Source of the DNA: a virus
Strand: one strand, 5' to 3'
Virus record (IMG/VR): IMGVR_UViG_3300037963_003719
Span: 44,335 to 108,334 of that record
DNA length: 64,000 bases
Shown here: one piece after another, positions 9,183 to 18,483 of the stretch
Layout of the letters: each line of letters starts with the position of its first letter
Numbering within the stretch: the stretch's first letter is position 1
Position numbers and translations under genes: made by a program
The notes under the pieces: model-generated
Databases searched by the model: none
What the model saw: the letters and a program-made list of their open reading frames with translations, nothing else
What the model was told of the DNA's origin: nothing

Positions 9183-9607
9183 GTGAAAATTACGAAGGAA
9201 TCGAAGACGCATTAAATGTAGAAGCAGAAATTGTTCCTGCAACACCAGCGCCAAAACCAAAGAAAAGAACAGAACGTATTATTGACATCGATAAAGACGT
9301 TCAAAAAGATTATGACTATACTAGGGGTCAACTCTATGATGTCATTGAGAAGGGTCAGGAGGCGCTCTCAGGTGCCTTAGACGTGGCAAACAATACAGAC
9401 CACCCTAGAGCATATGAAGTCGCTGGTCAATTAGTTAAGAGTGTTTCTGACGCTGCTGAAAAACTTATCGATCTTCAAAAGAAAATGCAGGATCTTGAAG
9501 AAGGTCCAAAGTCAAAACAAAAAGTCACCAACAATAATGCTTTGTTTGTTGGGTCAACTGCAGAGTTGTCCAAACTTATTAAGCAAGGTCTTTTAGATAA
9601 TAAATAA
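9179..9607 (+). CDS. 16: Small terminase subunit gp16
   Basis: The 142-residue protein (T4: 164) has an acidic N-terminus, a Pro/Lys linker (TPAPKPKKR) and a helical YDYTRGQLYDVIEKGQEALS region, the oligomerising core of T4-type small terminases. It recognises or regulates DNA for the gp17 motor during packaging. In this phage four small genes separate it from gene 17. Confidence 0.88.
   Translation: MSENYEGIEDALNVEAEIVPATPAPKPKKRTERIIDIDKDVQKDYDYTRGQLYDVIEKGQEALSGALDVANNTDHPRAYEVAGQLVKSVSDAAEKLIDLQKKMQDLEEGPKSKQKVTNNNALFVGSTAELSKLIKQGLLDNK
9599..9606 (+). promoter_or_regulatory. Late promoter candidate
   Basis: AATAAATA overlaps the gene 16 stop codon (TAA 9605-9607), 20 bases before the ATG at 9626. 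Confidence 0.55.
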
Positions 9608-9625
9608 ACATAAAGCTTTATCCCG

Positions 9626-9904
9626 ATGGTATACACAATTAAGTCCAGTGCTGTGGCACTGTCAGACACACCAAGTACAGTAAGTAGTGCTAACAGGGTT
9701 TTACTTCAAAACACTGGAACTTCTGCTGCAGTAGTTACTATTAAAAGTGATGATACTTTTCAATCTGGTAGTGCAGCAGTTCAAGGAACTGTGTATGTCC
9801 AGGCGGGTTCTGATCTTGTAATTAAAAAAGATAGATTGTTCACTCTTGAAGTTGCAAATGGTGTTACTACTTTATATGCAACTTCGGTAGGAGTAGAAGG
9901 ATGA
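9626..9904 (+). CDS. Small beta-rich hypothetical protein
   Basis: The 92-residue protein has short alternating strands (NRVLLQNTG, AAVVTIKSD, TVYVQAGSDLVI, TLYATSVGV), suggesting a compact beta sandwich of the kind found in virion decoration proteins. It is driven by its own late box and overlaps the next gene by 4 bases. No family is recognised. Confidence 0.7.
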   Translation: MVYTIKSSAVALSDTPSTVSSANRVLLQNTGTSAAVVTIKSDDTFQSGSAAVQGTVYVQAGSDLVIKKDRLFTLEVANGVTTLYATSVGVEG

Positions 9905-10182
9905 AAACTTTTAAAGAATTTTGTACACAACTTGACGAGGCAGCATGGACGAAAAAATCAGGACAGAACAAAGAAGGTGGACTCAACGAGAAGGGCAGGA
10001 AGTCCTACGAGAGGGAGAACCCTGGCAGCGACTTGAAAGCACCGACCAAGAAGAAGGGCAATCCCAGAAGAAAATCCTTCTGTGCTCGGATGCGTGGAAT
10101 GAAGAAAAAACTTACAAGTAAAAAAACTGCAAGAGATCCAGATAGCAGGATCAATAAATCATTACGGAAGTGGGACTGTTAA
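9901..10182 (+). CDS. Basic protein conserved in marine phages
   Basis: The 93-residue protein is strongly basic. It contains the motif KSGQNKEGGLNEKGRKSYER, then SDLKAP, PRRKSFCARM and an RINKSLRKWDC ending. I recognise this pattern from many marine phages (a DUF family of unknown function). The basic charge and position among terminase genes suggest nucleic-acid binding, which is inference. Confidence 0.75.
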   Translation: MKTFKEFCTQLDEAAWTKKSGQNKEGGLNEKGRKSYERENPGSDLKAPTKKKGNPRRKSFCARMRGMKKKLTSKKTARDPDSRINKSLRKWDC

Positions 10183-10185
10183 TTT

Positions 10186-10341
10186 ATGGCGTTGACATCA
10201 ACTGAAAAACTTAAGATATGCGAAGGGTGTGAATTTTATAAAAAGTCAACAAAACAATGTAGATTATGTGGATGTTTCATGCCATTGAAAACACTTTTTC
10301 CTGGTATGAGTTGTCCTGATTCACCCCCGAAATGGCAATGA
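10186..10341 (+). CDS. Mini zinc-ribbon protein, copy 1
   Basis: ATG GCG TTG ACA opens a 51-residue frame ending in TGA. It contains CEGC and CRLCGC, then FMPLKT and SCPDSPPKW, a compact four-cysteine zinc ribbon. The next gene is a clear paralogue (CRSC, CRVCGC, FMPLK, PCPEKKW), which supports real coding. It overlaps that gene by 10 bases in another frame. Function unknown. Confidence 0.75.
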   Translation: MALTSTEKLKICEGCEFYKKSTKQCRLCGCFMPLKTLFPGMSCPDSPPKWQ

Positions 10342-10535
10342 ATCTGAAAGATTATTTAAGTAGGTCAAAACCTAAAAAGAAAGTAGAGTTTACACCACCA
10401 AATAAAAAATTAGAGATCTGTAGATCATGTGATAAATTTATTCGTGCTACTCAGATGTGTAGAGTGTGTGGTTGTTTTATGCCATTAAAGGTAGTAACTC
10501 CTTTACCATGTCCTGAAAAGAAATGGATTTATTAA
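10332..10535 (+). CDS. Mini zinc-ribbon protein, copy 2
   Basis: This 67-residue protein has a basic N-terminal extension (LKDYLSRSKPKKKVEF) and then the same zinc ribbon as the gene before it: CRSC, CRVCGC, FMPLK and PCPEKKW. A second in-frame ATG at 10338 could also serve. It ends one base before gene 17. A DNA- or terminase-binding role is possible from position only. Confidence 0.75.
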   Translation: MAMNLKDYLSRSKPKKKVEFTPPNKKLEICRSCDKFIRATQMCRVCGCFMPLKVVTPLPCPEKKWIY

Positions 10536-10536
10536 T

Positions 10537-12231
10537 ATGACTAAATTAAAACAAAGCGAAATCTATCTTGGCAACCCTAATCTAAAGAAAGTTGGTGTAC
10601 AAATCAACTTTACACCTGATCAGATTAAGGAGTATTTAAAATGCAAAAAAGATCCTGTCTACTTTGCTAAAACCTATTGTAAGATTGTATCTCTTGATGA
10701 GGGTCTAGTCCCTTTCAATCTATATGATTTCCAGGAAGACATGGTTCGCCGCTTCCATGAAAACAGATTTAATATTGCAAAGTTGCCACGACAGACGGGT
10801 AAATCAACCACTGTTGTGGCATATTTGATGCACTATGCGTTGTTCAATGACAACGTTAACATTGGTATCCTAGCAAACAAAGCACCAACTGCAAGAGAAC
10901 TGCTAGGAAGGTTACAACTTGCATATGAGAACTTGCCTGAATGGTTGCAGCAGGGTATCATTGCATGGAACAAAGGATCTATGGAGCTTGAGAATGGCAG
11001 TAAAATTTTGGCATCTTCTACATCTGCAAGTGCTGTCCGAGGTATGTCGTTTAACATCATCTTCCTCGATGAATTTGCGTTCATTCCAAACCATATTGCA
11101 GAGCAATTCTTTTCCTCTGTTTATCCTACTATTTCTTCTGGTAAAAGCACAAAAGTCATAATCATCTCCACTCCAAATGGAATGAACATGTTCTACAAGT
11201 TATGGCATGATGCTGAACTTGGTAGAAACGAATATGTTACAACTGAAGTTCACTGGTCTCAAGTTCCTGGAAGGGATGAGAACTGGAAAGAACAAACGAT
11301 TGCCAACACATCTCTACGTCAGTTCACACAAGAGTTTGAGTGTGAGTTCTTAGGATCTGTTGACACACTAATCTCTGCTGCAAAGTTGAGATCCATGTCA
11401 TATGATGAACCACTTCATGCCAGCAAAGGATTAAAGATATACGAGAACCCCATTCCAGAACATGAGTATCTCATGACGGTTGACGTTTCACGTGGAACCA
11501 ATAATGATTACTCTGCATTTATTCTGTATGATATTACAACTGTACCATATAAAGTTGTAGGTGTTTACAGAAACAATGAGATTAAACCTATGTTGTTCCC
11601 AAACATAATTAATCAAGTTGCTCTTAATTATAATAAAGCATTTATCCTTGTCGAAGTAAATGATATTGGAGATCAGGTAGCATCAATCTTGCAGTATGAT
11701 CTTGAGAATGAAAACCTTCTCATGTGTGCAATGAGAGGTCGTGCTGGGCAATTAGTTGGTCAAGGATTTTCTGGATCTAAAACTCAATTAGGAGTTAAGA
11801 CAAGCACAACAGTTAAGAAAATTGGTTGCTCTAACTTAAAGCAATTGATTGAAGCAGATAAATTACTTGTCAATGATTATGATATTATCTCAGAACTAAC
11901 TACCTTTATTCAAAAGAAACAATCGTTTGAGGCAGAGGAAGGTTGTAACGATGACCTTGCAATGTGTCTGGTTATCTTTGCATGGTTAGTTGCACAAGAT
12001 TACTTTAAAGAAATGACGGACAATGATGTTCGTAAAAGGTTATATGAAGAACAGAAAAATCAAATTGATCAAGATATGGCACCATTTGGTTTTATTGACG
12101 ATGGTCTAACCGACTATGAATCAGTTGATACTGAAGGTAATGTTTGGTATATTGCTGAAGATGGGACTGGTAAATTTTCAGATAGTGCTAGTGAATATGG
12201 AGAACTTAATTATATGTGGGAGTATAGATAA
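10537..12231 (+). CDS. 17: Large terminase subunit gp17
   Basis: The 564-residue protein is the packaging motor and headful nuclease. The Walker A-like motif RQTGKST is at about residues 87-93, and the Walker B motif IIFLDEFAF lies near residue 170, followed by a coupling motif in IISTPNG. The C-terminal RNase H-like nuclease starts near MTVDVSRGTNNDYS, with the first catalytic Asp, then VEVNDIG, and ends near DDLAMCL. T4 gp17 has 610 residues. Its stop overlaps the next ATG by one base. Confidence 0.95.
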   Translation: MTKLKQSEIYLGNPNLKKVGVQINFTPDQIKEYLKCKKDPVYFAKTYCKIVSLDEGLVPFNLYDFQEDMVRRFHENRFNIAKLPRQTGKSTTVVAYLMHYALFNDNVNIGILANKAPTARELLGRLQLAYENLPEWLQQGIIAWNKGSMELENGSKILASSTSASAVRGMSFNIIFLDEFAFIPNHIAEQFFSSVYPTISSGKSTKVIIISTPNGMNMFYKLWHDAELGRNEYVTTEVHWSQVPGRDENWKEQTIANTSLRQFTQEFECEFLGSVDTLISAAKLRSMSYDEPLHASKGLKIYENPIPEHEYLMTVDVSRGTNNDYSAFILYDITTVPYKVVGVYRNNEIKPMLFPNIINQVALNYNKAFILVEVNDIGDQVASILQYDLENENLLMCAMRGRAGQLVGQGFSGSKTQLGVKTSTTVKKIGCSNLKQLIEADKLLVNDYDIISELTTFIQKKQSFEAEEGCNDDLAMCLVIFAWLVAQDYFKEMTDNDVRKRLYEEQKNQIDQDMAPFGFIDDGLTDYESVDTEGNVWYIAEDGTGKFSDSASEYGELNYMWEYR

Positions 12232-12461
12232 TGGAATTTGAAGATGAGTTTGATTTAAGTCATCTTCTTTTTAATGAAAGAATATGTCGAACGTGTAAAG
12301 AAAAGAAAGATCTACTTACTGATTTTTATCTAATACGTAAAAATAGTAAGGGATTACCCTCTGCATATTCTTACGAGTGTAAACGATGTACAAAATTGAG
12401 GGTAGCAAATACTAGAAGAAACAAATATGATGTAGGAAATTGGAACTATCCTGACTGGTAG
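12231..12461 (+). CDS. Small Cys4 zinc-finger protein, HNH-like N-terminus
   Basis: The 76-residue protein has CRTCKEKK and, 30 residues on, YECKRCTK, forming two CxxC knuckles around an FY..RKNS segment. That arrangement is typical of zinc-binding N-termini of phage HNH nucleases, but no HNH catalytic motif follows. It is either a stand-alone zinc protein or a truncated nuclease. Its start overlaps the gene 17 stop. Confidence 0.65.
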   Translation: MEFEDEFDLSHLLFNERICRTCKEKKDLLTDFYLIRKNSKGLPSAYSYECKRCTKLRVANTRRNKYDVGNWNYPDW

Positions 12462-12502
12462 AGTGTTCATGCACTGTTTCCCCTCTGAAAAGAGTCAAAA
12501 TC

Positions 12503-12509
12503 ATAAATA
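12503..12509 (+). promoter_or_regulatory. Late promoter for the sheath gene
   Basis: ATAAATA in the 84-base gap before gene 18. AGGAG lies just before the ATG at 12546. Confidence 0.65.
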
Positions 12510-12545
12510 TTTTTAGAAAATATGACACATTCTTAGGAGATAAAC

Positions 12546-15290
12546 ATGGCGATTTTACGCTCACCTGGGGTTGTCGTTAGGGAGAAAGACCTAACCAACG
12601 GCAGAGCGGATATTACTAACGCAAATCTTGCTGGTTTTTCCGCACCATTTTTAAAAGGTCCTATTGGAGAAGCAGTAACTATCTCCAACGAAAACGAATT
12701 AATCCAAACTTTTGGAGAACCATCAACAGCAAACGCTGACTATTGGTTATCTGGAACTAACTTCCTCAACTACGGAGGACAACTTTCAGTAGTCAGAACT
12801 GACTCTGATGACCTCTTTAACTCAGTCGCTAGAGTCGGTAACTCACTGAGTGCAATTACCGTTACGAACCCTACAACAAACGGTAAGTATGTAAGTGCTC
12901 CTGCTGTTACTTTCGTTGGTGGTGGCGGTTCTAATGCTGAGGCAACTGCACTGATCGATGCTAATGGTAAAGTAACCTCAATCAATATCACAAATACTGG
13001 TAGTGGATTTACTTCTGCTCCAACTGTTGAAATTGCTCCTGTAGGTACAACTGCTCTTGCAACCGCTGCTCAAGGAACAACTGCTACAGCAACTGCTGCT
13101 GCAGGTAACTTGAATTCTGGTGCATTGACTGGTACAGCAACAATCACCCTTGCAGGTTCTGGATATTCTTCCGCTCCTAATATCACCGTATCAGGTGGTG
13201 GTGGCGCTGGTGGAACTGGAATTGCTACCGTAGTTAACGGTCAGATTACATCTGTTGCACTTTCTGGTGGTTCAGGTTATACCTCAGCACCAACTCTTGA
13301 TATTGAAGATCCAACTGGTGTTGTTGTTACTATCACTTCTTCTGGTACTAACTACGATCCTACTGGAACATATAACGTTAACGTTTCTGGTGGTTCTACT
13401 GTTGGTGGTGCTACTTTCTCTGGTACTTTGGTTGTAAACCAGAGTGGAGAGGTTACTGGAGTAAACGTTGCTAGTAATGCAGATTTCGGTAACTACTCTA
13501 GTTTTTCTGGTGTAACACCAGTCATCCCTGCTGCTGGTACAACTGCCCTGGCAACTGCAACCATTGCTGCAGATCCAATTAAGATTTCTAGAAATGAGGT
13601 TTATGAAGCATCTTATTCTGGTAATACTAGTGGTTGGTTATATGCTTCTAGATCTGCTGGTTCATGGGGTAATTCTTTAAGAGTTTGTACTGTTGACCGT
13701 GGTCCTCAGCAATCACTTTATCTGACAACTAATCCTACAGCACCTGCTGCAGGTACTTTCGTTACCTCAGGTATTAAAAAAGGTAAGGTCATTGACACTT
13801 CCAATGGCACTGACGGAAATCTGATCGTTCACGTTGTTATCGTTGATAGCACAAATAACGATTCATACGTTTCTTGGCCACAATCAAATCAGAAGTTTGC
13901 TGATTCTGATGCAGTCACCATGGGTGGTGTATCATATACACTCAAATCATCTTCTGGTGTTGATGACGGTGGTGAGTGGTATTTAAAGAAAGAACTGTAT
14001 GAAGGTTCTGGTGTTCTGTGGAACTCAATCGCCGCAAGACCAGGAAGTAGTGACGACTCCATTGAATTCTTCGGAAGCATTTATGGTTATGATAGCATTC
14101 ACGTTGCAATCGTCGATGAAGATGGTCTGATCTCAGGTGCAAAGAATTCAATTCTTGAAGCTTGGACTTACATGTCTAAAGCAAACAATGCTAGAGGTCC
14201 ACAAGGTGGTTCTAATTACTACAAGAAAGTTATTTCTTCTGGTAGTCAGTATGTTTATGTTGGCGACACTGCATTTGAATATCAAGAAAAAACTGCAGCA
14301 TTTGAACCAGTTGGCGCTAAGTCAAACTCACTGACAGGTGGTGCAAACTATAACCTCCTTGCTAGTGGAGAGTTCGATTGTTCAGTATCAGAAATTACTG
14401 CAGGTTATTCAATCTTCACTGATACTGACAACACTTCCCTTGACTACATCATCATGGGTCCTGGAATGTATAATGAGGCAGACACTCTGCAAAAACTCAG
14501 TTTCATTTCTGGTATCGCTGCTGCAAGAAAAGATTGTATTGCTTTTGGTTCCCCACACAAAGGAGCTATTATTTCCTCTAGTGGAACCGCTCTTTCTAAT
14601 AACGATATTGTTAGAAACATTAAGGCGTTCTACAATGCTGTAGGAAGTAGTTCTTATCTGGTTCTTGATGGAAACTACAAGTACGTCTATGATCGTTGGA
14701 ACGATGTATATCGTTACATTCCTTGCAACACTGACGTTGCTGGTCTGGTAGCAGACACCGCAATTAGAAACGAACCATGGTTCTCACCTGCTGGTTTCTC
14801 CAGAGGTGGTATCCGTAACCTGGCAAAACTTGCTTGGAACCCAGGCAAATCAGATAGAGATGAACTCTATGCAAATAGAATTAATCCTATCGCAACATTC
14901 CCTGGTCAAGGTGCAGTTCTCTTCGGAGACAAGACCGCACTCTCTAACCCATCTGCTTTTGACAGAATCAACGTTCGTAAGTTGTTCCTGGTTGTTGAGA
15001 GGGCAATTGAGCAAGCAGCGAAAGCACAACTCTTTGAGATTAACGACGAGACCACAAGAAACGTTTTCAGGTCTATTGTTGAACCATTCCTTCGTGATGT
15101 TCAAGCAAGAAGAGGAATCACCGATTTCTTAGTTGTCTGTGATGACACGAATAACACTCCTGCTGTTGTTGATAACAATGAGTTTATGGCAGAAATTTAT
15201 ATCCAACCTGCCCGTTCGATTAACTTCGTAACCTTGACGTTTACTGCGACGAGAACTGGTATCTCCTTCGACGAGATTATCGGTAGATGA
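12546..15290 (+). CDS. 18: Tail sheath protein gp18 with repeat insertion
   Basis: The 914-residue contractile sheath protein starts AILRSPGVVVREKDLTNGRA, and its C-terminal core contains IKAFYNAVGSSSYLVLDGN and FLRDVQARRGITDF, both typical of T4 gp18. T4 gp18 has 659 residues. The excess lies mainly at about residues 100-350, a run of degenerate repeats built on GSGYTSAPT and NGQITSV units. These probably fold as surface beta domains on the sheath exterior, away from the contractile core. Confidence 0.93.
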   Translation: MAILRSPGVVVREKDLTNGRADITNANLAGFSAPFLKGPIGEAVTISNENELIQTFGEPSTANADYWLSGTNFLNYGGQLSVVRTDSDDLFNSVARVGNSLSAITVTNPTTNGKYVSAPAVTFVGGGGSNAEATALIDANGKVTSINITNTGSGFTSAPTVEIAPVGTTALATAAQGTTATATAAAGNLNSGALTGTATITLAGSGYSSAPNITVSGGGGAGGTGIATVVNGQITSVALSGGSGYTSAPTLDIEDPTGVVVTITSSGTNYDPTGTYNVNVSGGSTVGGATFSGTLVVNQSGEVTGVNVASNADFGNYSSFSGVTPVIPAAGTTALATATIAADPIKISRNEVYEASYSGNTSGWLYASRSAGSWGNSLRVCTVDRGPQQSLYLTTNPTAPAAGTFVTSGIKKGKVIDTSNGTDGNLIVHVVIVDSTNNDSYVSWPQSNQKFADSDAVTMGGVSYTLKSSSGVDDGGEWYLKKELYEGSGVLWNSIAARPGSSDDSIEFFGSIYGYDSIHVAIVDEDGLISGAKNSILEAWTYMSKANNARGPQGGSNYYKKVISSGSQYVYVGDTAFEYQEKTAAFEPVGAKSNSLTGGANYNLLASGEFDCSVSEITAGYSIFTDTDNTSLDYIIMGPGMYNEADTLQKLSFISGIAAARKDCIAFGSPHKGAIISSSGTALSNNDIVRNIKAFYNAVGSSSYLVLDGNYKYVYDRWNDVYRYIPCNTDVAGLVADTAIRNEPWFSPAGFSRGGIRNLAKLAWNPGKSDRDELYANRINPIATFPGQGAVLFGDKTALSNPSAFDRINVRKLFLVVERAIEQAAKAQLFEINDETTRNVFRSIVEPFLRDVQARRGITDFLVVCDDTNNTPAVVDNNEFMAEIYIQPARSINFVTLTFTATRTGISFDEIIGR

Positions 15291-15300
15291 TCATTAGATA

Positions 15301-15307
15301 ATAAATA
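15301..15307 (+). promoter_or_regulatory. Late promoter for the tail tube gene
   Basis: ATAAATA is followed by GGGAGA as ribosome-binding site and the gene 19 ATG at 15329. Confidence 0.65.
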
Positions 15308-15328
15308 AATTTACGGGAGACACAACCA

Positions 15329-15994
15329 ATGGCAAACATTAACCAGTTCAAATCTAGATTACAGGGCGGCGTTCGCCCTAATCTATTCCAAGTAGATATC
15401 ACATTCCCTGAGGCATCTTTTGATCTTGGAAGTATTAAAAACCCTTCAGGTTTAACTGAGGCAGGTAGATTCCTCTGCAGATCTGCACAGATTCCTGCAG
15501 CAAACCAAGGACTTATTGAAGTACCTTTCAGAGGTCGCTTCCTTAAGATTCCTGGTGACAGAACCTTTGAACCTTGGACTGCTACTTTCTACAACACCAC
15601 AGATTTCGATCTGAGAGCAGCATTTGAGCAGTGGATCAACATCGGTAACAAAACTGATGAAGCACTGGGAACTTATAACTTCGGTTCTGAAGGTTCCTTC
15701 GCTCAGTATTTCCAGGACATCACAATTAGACAACTGGACAAAAACCCAGAATCTAAGGGAAATGTAACAAAAGGCGGTGGTGTAAATAAAGTACTTAGAG
15801 AGTACAAACTTGTAGGTGCTTGGCCAACTTCTGTTGGTGCAATTAACCTTGCATATGACAGCAACGATCAGATTGAAGAATTTGACGTTGAGTTCCAATA
15901 TCAGTATCTTGATGCTGGTGAGAAGAACTTCCAAGTCGGTAATGGTGAATTCACCAAACTGAGAAACGTAGGTTCTACCACAAGTGCAGGTTAA
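15329..15994 (+). CDS. 19: Tail tube protein gp19
   Basis: The 221-residue protein starts ANINQFKSRLQGGVRPNLFQ and has an FLCRSAQIPAANQGLIEVPF strand and a typical DVEFQYQY C-terminal strand, all hallmarks of T4-like tail tube subunits (T4: 163). Stacked hexamers form the inner tube inside the gp18 sheath. Gene order 18-19-20 is conserved. Confidence 0.95.
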   Translation: MANINQFKSRLQGGVRPNLFQVDITFPEASFDLGSIKNPSGLTEAGRFLCRSAQIPAANQGLIEVPFRGRFLKIPGDRTFEPWTATFYNTTDFDLRAAFEQWINIGNKTDEALGTYNFGSEGSFAQYFQDITIRQLDKNPESKGNVTKGGGVNKVLREYKLVGAWPTSVGAINLAYDSNDQIEEFDVEFQYQYLDAGEKNFQVGNGEFTKLRNVGSTTSAG

Positions 15995-16002
15995 TTAAAG
16001 TG

Positions 16003-16032
16003 ATAAATAGAGTAACGGTCCAGTTACTCTAT
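16003..16032 (+). promoter_or_regulatory. Late promoter fused to a perfect hairpin before gene 20
   Basis: ATAAATA (16003-16009) runs into a 10-bp perfect stem: ATAGAGTAAC (16007-16016), loop of 6, GTTACTCTAT (16023-16032). The ATG of gene 20 is only 7 bases beyond. No long T-run follows, so this may act as a 5' leader hairpin as well as a weak terminator. Confidence 0.7.
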
Positions 16033-16039
16033 ATTTGGA

Positions 16040-17650
16040 ATGGCGCAATTATTTGGATTTTCAATTAAAGATGAAGATCTCAAGAAGGGGGCGAAGGCAG
16101 CTACGTCCCCTGTTCCACCTACAGACAATGACGCTAGTTCGACCATCACTCCTTACGGGGGATGGTTTGGTCATTATGTAGATCTTGATGATACTAAAAA
16201 ACGTGACGAGATTAATCTCATCCGTCGTTATAGAGAAATGGCACTTGCTCCAGAAGTGGACAGTGCGATTGAAGATGTAACAAACGAAGCGATTGTAACT
16301 GATAAGGATGACAGTCCAGTAGAATTAGAACTGTCTAACTTAGAAGTATCAGAATCGATCAAGAACCGAATGAGAGAAGAGTTTGATCATATCAAACGTC
16401 TTCTTGATTTTGATAAATCTGCACATCAAATCTTCAGACGTTGGTACGTTGATGGTAGATTATTTTATCATAAAGTTATCGATCTAGAAGATCCTTCAAA
16501 GGGTCTATTAGAACTCCGTTATATTGATCCTCTTAAAATTAAGAAGGTGCGTCTGGTAGAAAAACCAGCAGTAGACGCAGATCAATTTAACAAATACGAC
16601 TACGGTAAAGTCACAGAATTTTTTGTTTACAATGCTAAAGGTGTAAACAATACCAACCAAGGAATTAAAATTGCAAGGGATGCTATTACATACGTAGCAT
16701 CTGGTATTGTAGACCAGGGTAGAAATATGACCCTGAGTTATTTGCACAAAGCAATCAAGTATCTTAATCAATTAAGAATGCTTGAGGACAGCATTGTTAT
16801 CTACAGATTATCAAGAGCACCCGAGCGTAGAATTTTCTACATCGATGTTGGTAATCTTCCTAAAATTAAAGCGGAACAATACCTGCGTGATGTAATGTCA
16901 CGCTACAGAAATAAGATGGTATATGACTCCAGTACTGGAGAAATCCGTGATGACAAAAAGCATATGAGTATGCTTGAGGACTTCTGGTTGCCTCGTCGTG
17001 AAGGTGGTCGTGGTACAGAAATTACCACACTGCCTGGTGGACAAAACCTTGGTGAACTGACTGACATTAAGTATTTCCAAACACAACTTTATAAAGCACT
17101 TAATGTTCCTGCTTCTAGATTGGAAAGTGATAAGTCATTTGATTTAGGTAAATCTGAAGAGATCAACAGAGACGAAATTAAATTTACAAAGTTTGTAGGT
17201 CGTCTCCGTAAAAAGTTCTCTGACCTTCTTCATGACCTTCTTAAAACACAACTGATCCTTAAAGGTGTAATCACAGTTGAAGATTGGGAAGACATGAAAG
17301 AGCACATTCAGTATGATTACCTTTATGATAATCAATTTGCTGAACTTGCTAATCTCGAATTACTTGAGAAGAAAATGGAAGTCCTTGACAAAGTAGACCT
17401 CTATGTTGGCAAGTATTTCTCACAAGATTATGTAATGCGTCAACTCCTGCACTTCACTGAGCAAGAGATTGAGGAAATGCAGAATCAAATAAATACAGAA
17501 ATCAAAGCAGGTCAAGTCATTGATCCGCTTGATACGATTGATCAAGAGAAGCAAACTGCTGAAATTGATATGGAAACTAAGCAAGTTTCTTTAGACAATC
17601 TTAAAAATCCCCCTGAACCTAAAACGTCAGGATCCCAAAACACTAAATAA
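16040..17650 (+). CDS. 20: Portal protein gp20
   Basis: The 536-residue protein (T4: 524) contains the regions used as cyanomyovirus markers: YGGWFGHYVDLDDTKK, VDSAIEDVTNEAIV and FWLPRREGGRGTEITTLPGG. Twelve copies form the DNA channel at the head vertex that binds terminase and neck. The start lies 7 bases after a leader hairpin. Its TAA stop sits in a CTAAATAA late-box-like sequence at 17643-17650. Confidence 0.96.
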   Translation: MAQLFGFSIKDEDLKKGAKAATSPVPPTDNDASSTITPYGGWFGHYVDLDDTKKRDEINLIRRYREMALAPEVDSAIEDVTNEAIVTDKDDSPVELELSNLEVSESIKNRMREEFDHIKRLLDFDKSAHQIFRRWYVDGRLFYHKVIDLEDPSKGLLELRYIDPLKIKKVRLVEKPAVDADQFNKYDYGKVTEFFVYNAKGVNNTNQGIKIARDAITYVASGIVDQGRNMTLSYLHKAIKYLNQLRMLEDSIVIYRLSRAPERRIFYIDVGNLPKIKAEQYLRDVMSRYRNKMVYDSSTGEIRDDKKHMSMLEDFWLPRREGGRGTEITTLPGGQNLGELTDIKYFQTQLYKALNVPASRLESDKSFDLGKSEEINRDEIKFTKFVGRLRKKFSDLLHDLLKTQLILKGVITVEDWEDMKEHIQYDYLYDNQFAELANLELLEKKMEVLDKVDLYVGKYFSQDYVMRQLLHFTEQEIEEMQNQINTEIKAGQVIDPLDTIDQEKQTAEIDMETKQVSLDNLKNPPEPKTSGSQNTK

Positions 17651-17664
17651 TACCGAGGTTAATT

Positions 17665-17862
17665 ATGGAACCTACTAAAATCGTGGATATGATCATGAAG
17701 GATCAACTTGCTGATGCTTCTGATGCTGTGAAAGATATGATTATGAACAAGGCGGCGCAGATCTTAACTCTTGAAAAAGAAAAGGTCGGGCAAAGCATGT
17801 TCGCCCATCTAGAAAACGAACCCGAACAGACCGAAGATGAAACTGATCACGGAACAGATTGA
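17665..17862 (+). CDS. Small prohead core-like protein (gp67/gp68 position)
   Basis: The 65-residue protein is helical and charged with a very acidic tail (EPEQTEDETDHGTD). It sits exactly where T4 has core genes 67 and 68, between portal and protease. It overlaps gene 21 by 26 bases. A scaffold-core role is inferred from position and composition, not sequence identity. Confidence 0.6.
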   Translation: MEPTKIVDMIMKDQLADASDAVKDMIMNKAAQILTLEKEKVGQSMFAHLENEPEQTEDETDHGTD

Positions 17863-18481
17863 AGCTGTAGAATTTCTTGTTGAAGAAAGTGGTTCAAAAA
17901 AGAATCACTTTATCGAAGGGGTATTTCTTCAAGCGGATATTAAAAATAGAAATGGTAGAGTGTATGAGATGAACGTTCTTGAAAAAGAAGTTGGTCGTTA
18001 TACCGAATCTTATATTTCTAAAGATCGTGCTCTTGGAGAACTCGGTCATCCTGAGGGACCTACCGTTAATTTAGATAGAGTGTCACATAAAATTGTATCA
18101 CTTCAAAAAGAAGGACATAATTTTATCGGCAAAGCAAAAATCCTTGATACCCCTATGGGCAAGATTGCTAAAAATCTAATTGATGAAGGTGTTAAATTGG
18201 GTGTCTCATCACGTGGTGTTGGATCAATTTCTGAAAGAAATGGTGCATCATATGTCCGTGATGACTTCATGCTCGCTACTGCTGCAGATATTGTAGCAGA
18301 TCCATCTGCTCCTGATGCTTTTGTAGAAGGAATTATGGAAGGAAAAGAGTGGGTATGGAACAATGGCATTCTTACAGAACGTCATATTCAATCCATTAAG
18401 AACGGAATTGATGCTGCAACTTTGCATAATCTACAAGAGCGCAAGGTTTCCGCGTTTGCCGAGTTCTTAAAGGGATTATAA
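17837..18481 (+). CDS. 21: Prohead core protease gp21
   Basis: The 214-residue protein (T4: 212) starts KLITEQIEAVEFLVEESGSK. Catalytic residues of this serine protease family fit the His in LGELGHPEG and the Ser in LGVSSRGVGS. It degrades the scaffold and trims gp23 during head maturation. The gene 23 product has an LSE/A site that fits its preference for cutting after (I/L)-x-Glu. Confidence 0.93.
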   Translation: MKLITEQIEAVEFLVEESGSKKNHFIEGVFLQADIKNRNGRVYEMNVLEKEVGRYTESYISKDRALGELGHPEGPTVNLDRVSHKIVSLQKEGHNFIGKAKILDTPMGKIAKNLIDEGVKLGVSSRGVGSISERNGASYVRDDFMLATAADIVADPSAPDAFVEGIMEGKEWVWNNGILTERHIQSIKNGIDAATLHNLQERKVSAFAEFLKGL

Positions 18482-18483
18482 TT

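Noticed and set aside
12840-13600. CRISPR-like or tandem DNA repeat in gene 18
   Set aside because: The repetition is at protein level only, diverged in DNA and without spacers.
15452-15934. Long open frame on the minus strand opposite gene 19 (160 codons)
   Set aside because: Antisense to the conserved tail tube gene, with no recognisable domain or start signal.
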